Source: an uncultured Methylobacillus sp. (GTDB taxonomy: Bacteria; Pseudomonadota; Gammaproteobacteria; Burkholderiales; Methylophilaceae). Taken from it: a DNA stretch of 25,227 nt. The notes beneath the pieces were generated by a model. That model ran no database searches. It had not been told where the DNA came from and saw only the letters and a list, made by a program, of their open reading frames with translations. Positions within the stretch are counted from its first letter, which is position 1. Every line of letters starts with the position of its first letter. Both the position numbers and the translations under genes were made by a program. The stretch is taken from the NCBI GenBank assembly GCA_946478865.1, contig CAMLDO010000030.1, positions 1 to 25,227 on the forward strand. Direction: 5' to 3'. Below, one piece after another: positions 6,514-14,195 of this stretch.

Positions 6514-6521
<8 letters not shown>
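6012..6521 (-). CDS. DUF934 protein, partner of sulfite reductase
   Basis: The product has 169 residues. The family is defined by its constant position directly downstream of stand-alone CysI-type sulfite/nitrite reductases. Features include the acidic GVSAETLAQRGDVAFLAVHFPQ region and the conserved GRGYSLAWMLREEYGW stretch, followed by LRALGDVLIDTVHYL. There is no signal peptide, so it is cytoplasmic. It has been suggested to assist electron delivery or cofactor handling for the reductase; no activity is established. The ATG overlaps the last codons of cysI by 8 bases, indicating translational coupling. Confidence 0.85.
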
Positions 6522-8211
<1,690 letters not shown>

Positions 8212-8262
8212 GGCATTCCACCCTGATTGCTATGGGCGGAGCATACGGGCGGAGCCCTGCGA

Positions 8263-8301
8263 ATAACAGACTCAGTTCTGGCGATAAAAACCGTATCAGT
8301 T
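8263..8301 (-). promoter_or_regulatory. Two-part regulator box and promoter upstream of cysI
   Basis: On the minus strand AACTGATACGG (8301-8291) is followed exactly 24 bases later by AACTGAGTCTGT (8277-8266). The same arrangement occurs upstream of ccoG. Bases 8268-8263 read TGTTAT, a fair -10 element. The box begins inside the last codon of the MocR gene: AAC plus TGA are its final Asn codon and stop. Paired direct half-sites fit a dimeric MocR/GabR-type regulator, and such a gene ends here. Whether it activates or represses cannot be read from the sequence. Confidence 0.6.
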
Positions 8302-9708
8302 GGCGTGAGAAAGCTGTCCCAGCGTCGCCAGCGCGGACGCGGCGCTGTCGTCCCAAGGATGACCGTAATTGAGGCGGATGCAGTCGTTAAAGCCGCGCTG
8401 CGCGGAAAAAATCGGCCCCGGCGCGAGGCTGATGCCGCTCTTGAGCGCATGCCGATGCAGCTTTAATGCATCCGCGCCCGGCGGCAACTTGATCCAGAAG
8501 AAATACCCACCGTCAGGTCGCGAGATGCGCGTGCCTTCAGGGAAATGCCGTTCGATGGCTTCGAGGTAGCGGATCTGCTGCAACAGCAGCGTATGCCGCA
8601 ACTGGCGCAAGTGACGGTCGTAGCCGCCCTTGGCGAGGTAGGCGGCGAGTGCCTGCTGCGCAGGGATGTTGGTCGCGAGCGAGGTGGTGAGCTTGAGGCG
8701 TTCGATCTGTTTGGCGAAGCGTCCGGGCGCAGTCCAGCCGACGCGGTAGCCGGGCGCGAGGCACTTGGAGAAGGATGCGCAGTGCATCACCCAGCCCTCG
8801 CTGTCGTACGCCTTGGCCGGCGTCGGGCGCTTTTCGCCGAAGTAGAGCTCGCCGTACACGTCATCCTCGATGAGCGGAATGCCGTGACGCGTCACCAGTT
8901 CCACCAGGCGCCGCTTGTGCGCGTCCGGCATGAGGCTGCCCTGCGGGTTCTGGAAATTGGTCATGAGCCAGATCGCCTGCGGATGGTGCTTGGTGATCGC
9001 ATGTTCCAGCGCGTCGAGGTCGATGCCGGTGACGGGATGGCTCGGCACTTCAACCGCACGCAAGCCGCTGCGCTCTATGGATTGCAGCGCGGCGTAAAAG
9101 GTGGGCGACTCGATGAGCACCGTGTCGCCGGGACGGGTGACGGCGGCAAGACACAGGTTGAGCGCTTCCAGCGCGCCATTGGTGACGACGATTTCCTCCA
9201 CCGGCACCTGCACGCCATCGATCACGTAGCGCAACGCGATCTGACGCCGCAGTTCGGCATCGCCCGGCCCGAGGTCCTGCACGGTACGCCACGGATCCAT
9301 GCGCTGTACGGTCGAGGCGAGCGTGCGCGCAAGCCGCGCCATCGGGAACAACAGCGGACTGGGGAACGCCGAACCGAGCGGCACGCCTTTGCGCGCCCGC
9401 GTCGCCTCCAGCACCTCGAATACCAACTCGCTCACGTCCAGTTCGGCCGGAGACTCGGCAACCTCTGCCGACGGTTCCGGCAAAGGCTGCAGCCGCTGGG
9501 AACCGGACGAAACGAAATAGCCGGAGCGCGCGCGTGCCGTGATGAGTCCGCGTGCTTCCAGCAGGTAATAGGCTTCAAATACCGTTGACGGGCTGACCTT
9601 GCGGCTCGCGCTGGTCTGGCGCACCGAAGGCAGGCGCTCGCCCGGACGCAGCACTCCTTCACGGATGGACTGCGCGATATCGTCGGCAAGCTGTTCGTAG
9701 CGCTTCAT
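8296..9708 (-). CDS. MocR/PdxR-type regulator (GntR helix-turn-helix fused to aminotransferase domain)
   Basis: The product has 470 residues. Residues 1-68 form a GntR-type winged helix (ERLPSVRQTSASRKVSPSTVFEAYYLLEARG region). From about 100 on is a fold-type I aminotransferase domain with Asn254 (NPQG), Asp282/Asp283-Val-Tyr285 and the PLP-binding Lys315 in ASFSKCLAPGYRVGW. Such proteins use PLP as effector and bind direct-repeat DNA sites. The gene starts at an ATGA overlap with the beta-lactamase gene and ends 84 bases before cysI, with its stop codon inside a candidate binding box. Targets are inferred to be cysI and the oxa/ccoG divergent region. Confidence 0.92.
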   Translation of the reverse strand: MKRYEQLADDIAQSIREGVLRPGERLPSVRQTSASRKVSPSTVFEAYYLLEARGLITARARSGYFVSSGSQRLQPLPEPSAEVAESPAELDVSELVFEVLEATRARKGVPLGSAFPSPLLFPMARLARTLASTVQRMDPWRTVQDLGPGDAELRRQIALRYVIDGVQVPVEEIVVTNGALEALNLCLAAVTRPGDTVLIESPTFYAALQSIERSGLRAVEVPSHPVTGIDLDALEHAITKHHPQAIWLMTNFQNPQGSLMPDAHKRRLVELVTRHGIPLIEDDVYGELYFGEKRPTPAKAYDSEGWVMHCASFSKCLAPGYRVGWTAPGRFAKQIERLKLTTSLATNIPAQQALAAYLAKGGYDRHLRQLRHTLLLQQIRYLEAIERHFPEGTRISRPDGGYFFWIKLPPGADALKLHRHALKSGISLAPGPIFSAQRGFNDCIRLNYGHPWDDSAASALATLGQLSHAN

Positions 9709-10484
9709 GGGGCAGTAATGATGCCCTTGGCCAGCAACGCCTCACGCGTGAGTTGCAGGCGCAACGGCAAATCGGCAGGGCTGCGGACACTGATATTGGT
9801 CGCGAAGAACCACGCCCCCTGCGCCGTTTCCACATAGCCCACGTACCAGCCGATTTGCGGATCGGTGCGAACCGCCCAGCCGGTCTTGGCGTACAGGCTG
9901 TAGCCCGGTGCGCTTTCGGCGAGCATGATGTCGCGCAAGGTGTCGTAGCTGGACGGGCTGAAGGGCAGCGTGCGCAGGACGACCTTCTCGATGAATGCGA
10001 CCTGCTCCAGTGCGCTGATGCGTAGCGTGCCTTCGAGCCAGAAGGTGGTGAGGTCGAACTCCTGCGGCAACGCGCCGTACTCGGCCGTTTGCAGGTAATG
10101 GCGGTATTTTTCCTTGCCGACGCGTTCGGCAATTTGCTGGTAGCACCACACGCACGACACCCGGAACGCGCTTTCCAGCGTCTGGTCGCGGTTCCACTCG
10201 GCAATCTCGTATACGTGGCCGTCCCATTTGAAGGGACTGTCCTTGTCCGTCACCACGCCCTCTTCCAGCGCGATGAGCGTATTGAGCACCTTGAAGGTCG
10301 AGGCTGGGGCAAGACGCTGAATCGCGCGTGCCTCGTTGTGAATGATCACCTCCCCGGTCGCAAGCGAAGCCAGTACCAGCGTGCCCTCGACGCCTTGCTT
10401 CTCGAACAGCGAGGCAATCTCTGCATCTTCTGCGGCCGCCATGAGCGGGCTCAACAACAGGAAAAACAGCAACAGGAATTTCAT
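9705..10484 (-). CDS. Class D (OXA-type) beta-lactamase
   Basis: The product has 259 residues, the usual size, with a signal peptide (about 1-19), so it is periplasmic. Class D motifs are in order: Ser62-Thr-Phe-Lys65, whose Lys is normally carbamylated; Ser110-Cys-Val112 (S-x-V); Tyr136-Gly-Ala138 where YGN is usual; Trp149-Leu-Glu; and Lys200-Thr-Gly202 followed by WYVGYVE and WFFATN. It should acylate and hydrolyse beta-lactams, though the YGN to YGA change may alter rate or spectrum. Cys111 and Cys114 flank the S-x-V site. A strong ribosome-binding site (GGAGG) precedes the ATG. Composition matches the flanking chromosome, so it looks resident rather than recently acquired. Confidence 0.92.
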   Translation of the reverse strand: MKFLLLFFLLLSPLMAAAEDAEIASLFEKQGVEGTLVLASLATGEVIIHNEARAIQRLAPASTFKVLNTLIALEEGVVTDKDSPFKWDGHVYEIAEWNRDQTLESAFRVSCVWCYQQIAERVGKEKYRHYLQTAEYGALPQEFDLTTFWLEGTLRISALEQVAFIEKVVLRTLPFSPSSYDTLRDIMLAESAPGYSLYAKTGWAVRTDPQIGWYVGYVETAQGAWFFATNISVRSPADLPLRLQLTREALLAKGIITAP

Positions 10485-10529
10485 CGAGAACCTCCGGAAA
10501 ACATTCGCATTATCCCCCGGGCCGACGGC

Positions 10530-10568
10530 AACTGATATGGTTTTTTATTGCACAACTGAATCTGTAAT
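10530..10568 (+). promoter_or_regulatory. Two-part regulator box and promoter upstream of ccoG
   Basis: AACTGATATGG (10530-10540) is followed 24 bases later by AACTGAATCTGT (10554-10565), matching the box before cysI in sequence, spacing and distance to the start codon (58 versus 54 bases). TGTAAT (10563-10568) fits a -10 at five of six positions, with no good -35. The box also lies 46 bases upstream of the divergent beta-lactamase/MocR operon, so the regulator could act on both. Confidence 0.62.
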
Positions 10569-10623
10569 CCTTCGCCGCAAATTCCTACCATGCAGCCTGT
10601 CATCGTTCCGTTTGGAGGCGGTC

Positions 10624-12027
10624 ATGCATGCCGCAGAAACAAAGCAGCCCCTGTTCGCGAAAAAGGTCATCCCCATCGTGCCCTACAGCGTCAAGGGGCG
10701 CTACCGCAATTTCAAGACATTGGTGCTGGTCGTCGCCTACAGCGTGTTCTTCTCGCTGCCGTGGCTCACCTGGCACGGCGAGCACCGCACCGGGCAGCCC
10801 ATCCTCATCGACCTCGCCACGCTGCGGGTGAACTTTCTCGATCTCGTGATCTTCCCGCACGACCTTATCCTCCTGGTCGGGCTGCTCATCCTCGGCGTGG
10901 TGCTGCTGTTCATGGCGGCTTCGCTCTATGGACGGGTATTCTGCGGCTTCTTCTGCATCCAGACGGTATGGACCGATGCATTCCGCTTCATAGAACGCTC
11001 GGTGCAGGGCGAAGCGCAGGCCCGGCTGCGCCTGCGCAAACAGCCGTGGACGCCGGAAAAGATACTGAAGCTTGGGGCAACGCACGCGTTGTGGCTGCTG
11101 CTCGCCTTCGCTTCCGCACTGACCTTCACGCTGTATTTCCTCGAAGCGCCGGTGCTGTTCAGCAGCATCTTCAACGGCACAGCCCCGACTGCGGCATATG
11201 TCGCTGTGACCGCCCTCACCGCCACCACCTATGTCGCCGCCGGACTCGCGCGCGAAGATATCTGCCGCGTCGCCTGTCCCTACGGCAAGTTCCAGACCGC
11301 GATGCAGGATGCGAATACCCTGACGGTGGTCTACGACAGTCAGCGCGGCGAGCGCACGCTGGGACGCACTGCTCCGCGCGCCGAACTAAAGCAGCCGGGG
11401 TCGCGTGAGCAAAAAGGCGTGGGCGATTGCATCAGCTGCAACTATTGCGTCAACGTCTGCCCCACCGGCGTGGACATTCGCCAGGGCTTCCAGCTCGATT
11501 GCATCTCCTGCGGCCTGTGTGTGGATGCATGCAACACCATCATGGACAGCGTGCAATTGCCGCGCGGACTGATCCGCTTCGAGCGCGGCCAGGCCACGCA
11601 GCAGGGTCGTCGTCGCCTCAACACCAAAACACTGGGCTACAGCGGAGTCATGGCGGCGATGCTCGGATTCGTGATCTACACCGCGAACACGCTGGAACCC
11701 TTCGACGCCACCGTGCAGCACCATGCCCAGCCCCTGGTAACGCGCATGTCCAACGGCGACTTCAAGAACCGCTACATCGTGCGCATCACCAACAAGACCA
11801 CAGAAAAAGCGCGTTACGTACTGCGCGTCGAAGGCGTGCCGGAACAGGCGCTCGGCGGCACCACCGAACTGCTGGTACCTGCCGGCAAAACCTACACCCA
11901 GACGTTCAGCGTCGTGCTGCCTGAAAAAACCGCGCTGAACACGGACAAGTTCCGCCTGATCCTGCAACAGCAAGGGGCAGCTCCCGCAAGCAAGTCGTTC
12001 AACCTGAGTTACTACGCAGGAGCCTAG
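10624..12027 (+). CDS. ccoG: CcoG/RdxA/FixG-type membrane iron-sulfur protein
   Basis: The product has 467 residues from the ATG at 10624, preceded by GGAGG. There are several transmembrane segments (about 33-50, 74-101, 152-172, 188-206 and one near 323-340). Cys107-x3-Cys111 (CGFFCIQTVWTD) and Cys214-x3-Cys218 are family-typical. Two 4Fe-4S motifs lie at Cys269/272/275/279 and Cys293/296/299/303, followed by a C-terminal Ig-like periplasmic domain. CcoG proteins support cbb3 oxidase assembly, probably by reducing copper on the way to the active site. No ccoNOPQ or ccoS/ccoI gene lies nearby, so this copy is detached from its usual cluster. A strong terminator follows. Confidence 0.93.
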   Translation: MHAAETKQPLFAKKVIPIVPYSVKGRYRNFKTLVLVVAYSVFFSLPWLTWHGEHRTGQPILIDLATLRVNFLDLVIFPHDLILLVGLLILGVVLLFMAASLYGRVFCGFFCIQTVWTDAFRFIERSVQGEAQARLRLRKQPWTPEKILKLGATHALWLLLAFASALTFTLYFLEAPVLFSSIFNGTAPTAAYVAVTALTATTYVAAGLAREDICRVACPYGKFQTAMQDANTLTVVYDSQRGERTLGRTAPRAELKQPGSREQKGVGDCISCNYCVNVCPTGVDIRQGFQLDCISCGLCVDACNTIMDSVQLPRGLIRFERGQATQQGRRRLNTKTLGYSGVMAAMLGFVIYTANTLEPFDATVQHHAQPLVTRMSNGDFKNRYIVRITNKTTEKARYVLRVEGVPEQALGGTTELLVPAGKTYTQTFSVVLPEKTALNTDKFRLILQQQGAAPASKSFNLSYYAGA

Positions 12028-12035
12028 CCGACAAA

Positions 12036-12102
12036 AGAGAAAGCCCGCAGAAGCGGGCTTTCCGGTGTACCGACACTTGAGGGGGAGTGCCGTAAGGTAC
12101 TC
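12036..12102 (-). ncRNA. Candidate sigma-54-dependent small RNA (about 66 nt)
   Basis: Starting about 12 bases downstream of a good -24/-12 promoter, the RNA would begin GAGUACC and fold at once: GUACC pairs with GGUAC, enclosing a second stem GGCACU/AGUGUC with the loop CCCCCUCA, then the 10-bp terminator stem and UCUUUUG. The C-rich loop is complementary to Shine-Dalgarno sequences of the GGGGG/GAGGGG type, the usual targeting element of anti-ribosome-binding-site small RNAs. The nearby NtrC-like half-sites recall nitrogen-controlled RNAs such as NrsZ of Pseudomonas, but no sequence relation is claimed. Expression is not proven. Confidence 0.5.
12039..12062. terminator. Bidirectional terminator between ccoG and the leftward small RNA
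   Basis: GAAAGCCCGC, the loop AGAA and GCGGGCTTTC form a 10-base-pair stem. On the minus strand the stem is followed by TCTTTTGT and on the plus strand by TTTCCGG. It serves ccoG on the right-going strand and the candidate RNA from about 12102 on the left-going strand. Confidence 0.8.
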
Positions 12103-12112
12103 AATGAGCAAC

Positions 12113-12127
12113 GCAAGCCTTATGCCA
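12113..12127 (-). promoter_or_regulatory. Sigma-54 (-24/-12) promoter reading leftward
   Basis: On the minus strand TGGCATAAGGCTTGC matches the core TGGCA-N6-TTGC with the required ten bases between GG and GC. There is no protein gene downstream; the transcript would meet the terminator at 12062-12039 after about 66 bases. Confidence 0.6.
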
Positions 12128-12201
12128 TTATCAGAATTCCCAATATAAGTAACCACTTATAGAAAATTCAGATATCGTACGCCCTGCTCTAGTCTTGCTT
12201 G

Positions 12202-12240
12202 ATGCACCGTTGCAAGACAGCGTGTTCCTGCCTGGTGCAT
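12202..12240 (-). promoter_or_regulatory. Pair of NtrC-like half-sites (possible enhancer)
   Basis: ATGCACC (12202-12208) and GGTGCAT (12234-12240) form an inverted repeat with 25 bases between the arms. The halves match the NtrC site TGCACC-N5-GGTGCA, but each is paired only weakly in place. They lie about 100-140 bases upstream of the start expected from the sigma-54 promoter at 12113-12127, the usual enhancer distance. Confidence 0.3.
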
Positions 12241-12262
12241 GCGTACTTGATCAGAAGGACGC

Positions 12263-12294
12263 AAAAAAAGGGGAGGACATTTACATGCCCTCCC
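12263..12294 (-). terminator. Orphan leftward intrinsic terminator
   Basis: On the minus strand GGGAGGGCAT, the loop GTAA and ATGTCCTCCC form a 10-base-pair stem (one G-U pair), followed by CTTTTTTT. The only leftward reading space upstream is about 240 bases to the start of the oppositely oriented YceI gene. It therefore implies a short untranslated RNA from somewhere in 12300-12520. Confidence 0.7.
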
Positions 12295-12537
12295 GCTGTG
12301 GGAGTAGTCATTTGGAGATGGATGCCCGGGATATTGAATTGTCCCGACTGACCACCCGTTCATGATAAAAAGCGGGACGAGGCTTCCGCTATAAAGAATC
12401 TCCTGATTTTCTCCGGGAAATTTTCCCGTCGCCGCCCATGGATTGCATCAGCGAAACTTGGCGCATGGTTTTCTTGTCGGATGCTCGGGTTCCATAATAC
12501 TCACTCTCTTAACTCGACGAACCCCGAAAGGACAATC

Positions 12538-13101
12538 ATGAAACGCTTTGCCTTGATGCTGCTCGCCGGCATGACTACCGCTGCCTATGCTGCTCCCGAA
12601 ACCTATGTCATCGACCAGAACCATACGTTTCCCAACTTTTCCTATAACCACCTCGGCTACTCGGTACAGATGAGCCGCTTTGACAGCACTTCGGGGAAAA
12701 TCGTGCTGGATCGCCAGACGCGCACCGGCTCGGTCGAGCTCGAGATCGACACGACTTCCGTCAATACCGGCTCCAAGACCTTCAACGAGCACATCCAGGC
12801 AGAGGAATTCCTCGATACCAAGCGCTATCCGAAAGCGACGTTCAAGGCCAACAAGGTCCAGTTCGACGGCGACCGCCTGGAAAAAGTGATCGGCGACCTG
12901 ACGCTCAAGGGCATCACCAAGCCGGTGATTCTGAACATCACCAACTTCCACTGCATGCCGCATCCGATGAAGAAGAAGGAAGCTTGCGGCGCGAATGCGA
13001 CGGCCGTGGTCAAGCGTTCGGATTTCAACATGGGCAAGCACGTGCCTGCGGTAGGCGACGAAGTGACGCTCAACATTTCGGTAGAAGCGATCAAGGAGTA
13101 A
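12538..13101 (+). CDS. YceI-family periplasmic lipid-binding-like protein
   Basis: The product has 187 residues with a signal peptide cleaved after about residue 18 (TAAYA/APE). The start of the mature protein, YVIDQNHTFPNFSYNHLGYS, and the strands TGSVELEIDTTSVNTG, NEHIQAEEFLDTKRYPKATF and GDLTLKGITKPVIL are the classic YceI lipocalin-like barrel, which in homologues binds polyisoprenoid or quinone-like lipids. The motif SDFNMGKHVPAVGDEVTL completes it. An AAAGGAC ribosome-binding site lies seven bases upstream. In many Proteobacteria YceI genes neighbour cytochrome b561 genes; here a b561 gene is 9 kb away. The ligand is unknown. Confidence 0.92.
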   Translation: MKRFALMLLAGMTTAAYAAPETYVIDQNHTFPNFSYNHLGYSVQMSRFDSTSGKIVLDRQTRTGSVELEIDTTSVNTGSKTFNEHIQAEEFLDTKRYPKATFKANKVQFDGDRLEKVIGDLTLKGITKPVILNITNFHCMPHPMKKKEACGANATAVVKRSDFNMGKHVPAVGDEVTLNISVEAIKE

Positions 13102-13186
13102 GATTTTTTCGAATATCGGCACGAGTTAATGCTGGTATTCTCGAAGTTGGCCGCCAAGGCCGCCCCTCTTTGACGCAAGGAAACAC

Positions 13187-14077
13187 ATGAAACGCTTTAT
13201 GAAGACACTCATGGTGGCACTCACGTGTGTCGCCCTGTTCGCTCCCCCGATGGCCGAGGCGGCCAAGCGCTTCGGCGGCGGCAGCAGTTTCGGCAAGCAG
13301 CGCACGGTACCCCAGCGCCAGATGCAGCAGGAGCCGCAAAAGACTACCGACCAGACGACGACACAGAAGCAGGCGCAACAGCCGTCGCCGACGCAGCAAC
13401 CTCAACAAAAATCCGGCATGAGCAAGTGGCTGGGCCCGCTCGCCGGCCTCGCGATCGGCGCGGGTTTGGGTGCGCTGCTCGCCAAGTTCGGCCTCGACAG
13501 CGCATTCGGCGGCATCCTCATGGCGCTGCTCATCGGCGCGGTGGTGTTCTTCCTGATCTCGCGCTTCATGCGCAAGTCGCAGCCGCATCAGCCCATGCAG
13601 TACGCGGGCCAGGGCGCGCCTTACCATGAACCGGCTCCGATTCGTGAACCGCTCGCAGGCGGCAGTGCCACTCCCGTCATGGCAGCGACTGCCGCAGGCC
13701 ATATTCCGGCCGACTTCCCGGTCGAGGAGTTCCTGCGCAACGGCAAGCGCTCCTTCATCCGCCTGCAAGCCGCGAACGACCGCAAGGATCTGGACGACAT
13801 CCGCGAATTCACCACGCCGGAAGTCTTTGCTGAAATCTCCATGCAGATGCACGAGCGCGGCAACGAAGCACTGAAAACGGAAGTCGACTTCATCGATGCG
13901 GAACTGCTCGAAGTGGCGAACGAAGGCGACTACTCCATCGCCAGCGTGCGCTTCCATGGCCAGGTACGCGAGAACGACGGCGCGGCGGAACGCGTCGACG
14001 AAATCTGGCACGTGCAGAAGGATACCCGCGACGCGCAGGCACGTTGGCTCATCGCAGGCATACAGCAAAACGCGTAA
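13187..14077 (+). CDS. Tim44-like domain membrane protein
   Basis: The product has 296 residues. The signal sequence (about 1-25, ending AEAA) is followed by a Gly-rich then Gln/Thr-rich linker (about 30-75), two hydrophobic segments (about 80-101, rich in Gly, and 104-123) and a C-terminal Tim44-like domain (about 175-296) with the conserved FLRNGKRSFIRLQAANDRKD region and end WLIAGIQQ. Bacterial members are inner-membrane proteins of unknown function; the domain binds membranes in mitochondrial Tim44. Spacing to the YceI gene is 85 bases on the same strand, and a strong terminator follows, so the two may be co-transcribed. Confidence 0.88.
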   Translation: MKRFMKTLMVALTCVALFAPPMAEAAKRFGGGSSFGKQRTVPQRQMQQEPQKTTDQTTTQKQAQQPSPTQQPQQKSGMSKWLGPLAGLAIGAGLGALLAKFGLDSAFGGILMALLIGAVVFFLISRFMRKSQPHQPMQYAGQGAPYHEPAPIREPLAGGSATPVMAATAAGHIPADFPVEEFLRNGKRSFIRLQAANDRKDLDDIREFTTPEVFAEISMQMHERGNEALKTEVDFIDAELLEVANEGDYSIASVRFHGQVRENDGAAERVDEIWHVQKDTRDAQARWLIAGIQQNA

Positions 14078-14103
14078 CTGAATAGCTCAATCGGGCTAAA
14101 TCC

Positions 14104-14140
14104 CGGCGACGGAAGCGATTCCGTCGCCGTTTTCGTTTTT
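14104..14140 (+). terminator. Intrinsic terminator after the Tim44-like gene
   Basis: CGGCGACGGAA, the loop GCGA and TTCCGTCGCCG form an 11-base-pair stem, followed by TTTTCGTTTTTG. Confidence 0.88.
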
Positions 14141-14195
14141 GTGTGGACGTGCCAGCGCTTACAATAAGCGCCTTTCACGAACAAAAGCATAGACC

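Larger units (their letters stand above)
12063..12537. other. Gene-poor intergenic region with stacked leftward RNA signals
   Basis: No protein gene is convincing here. From left to right it holds the candidate small RNA and its sigma-54 promoter, the NtrC-like half-sites, the orphan terminator at 12263-12294, a second weak leftward hairpin at about 12366-12391 (AGCGG/CCGCT followed by TTTTT on the minus strand), the palindrome CGGGAAATTTTCCCG at 12414-12428, and CATAATACT near 12493, the best -10 candidate for the YceI gene. I see no transposase fragment or tRNA. Confidence 0.5.

Noticed and set aside
8545..9588. 347-codon plus-strand frame opposite the MocR gene
   Set aside because: It is antisense to a clear GntR-aminotransferase fusion; Arg/His/Val-rich composition is typical of shadow frames.
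12157..12363. 68-codon frame on the minus strand in the ccoG-yceI gap
   Set aside because: It runs straight through the strong leftward terminator at 12263-12294, has no ribosome-binding site and reads as low-complexity Pro/His-rich sequence.
12414..12428. Palindrome CGGGAAATTTTCCCG as a terminator or operator
   Set aside because: No T run follows on either strand and no matching second copy was seen; noted only as part of the intergenic region.
13091..14068. 325-codon minus-strand frame opposite the Tim44-like gene
   Set aside because: The opposite frame has a signal peptide, membrane segments and a known domain; this one is a Leu/Arg-rich shadow.
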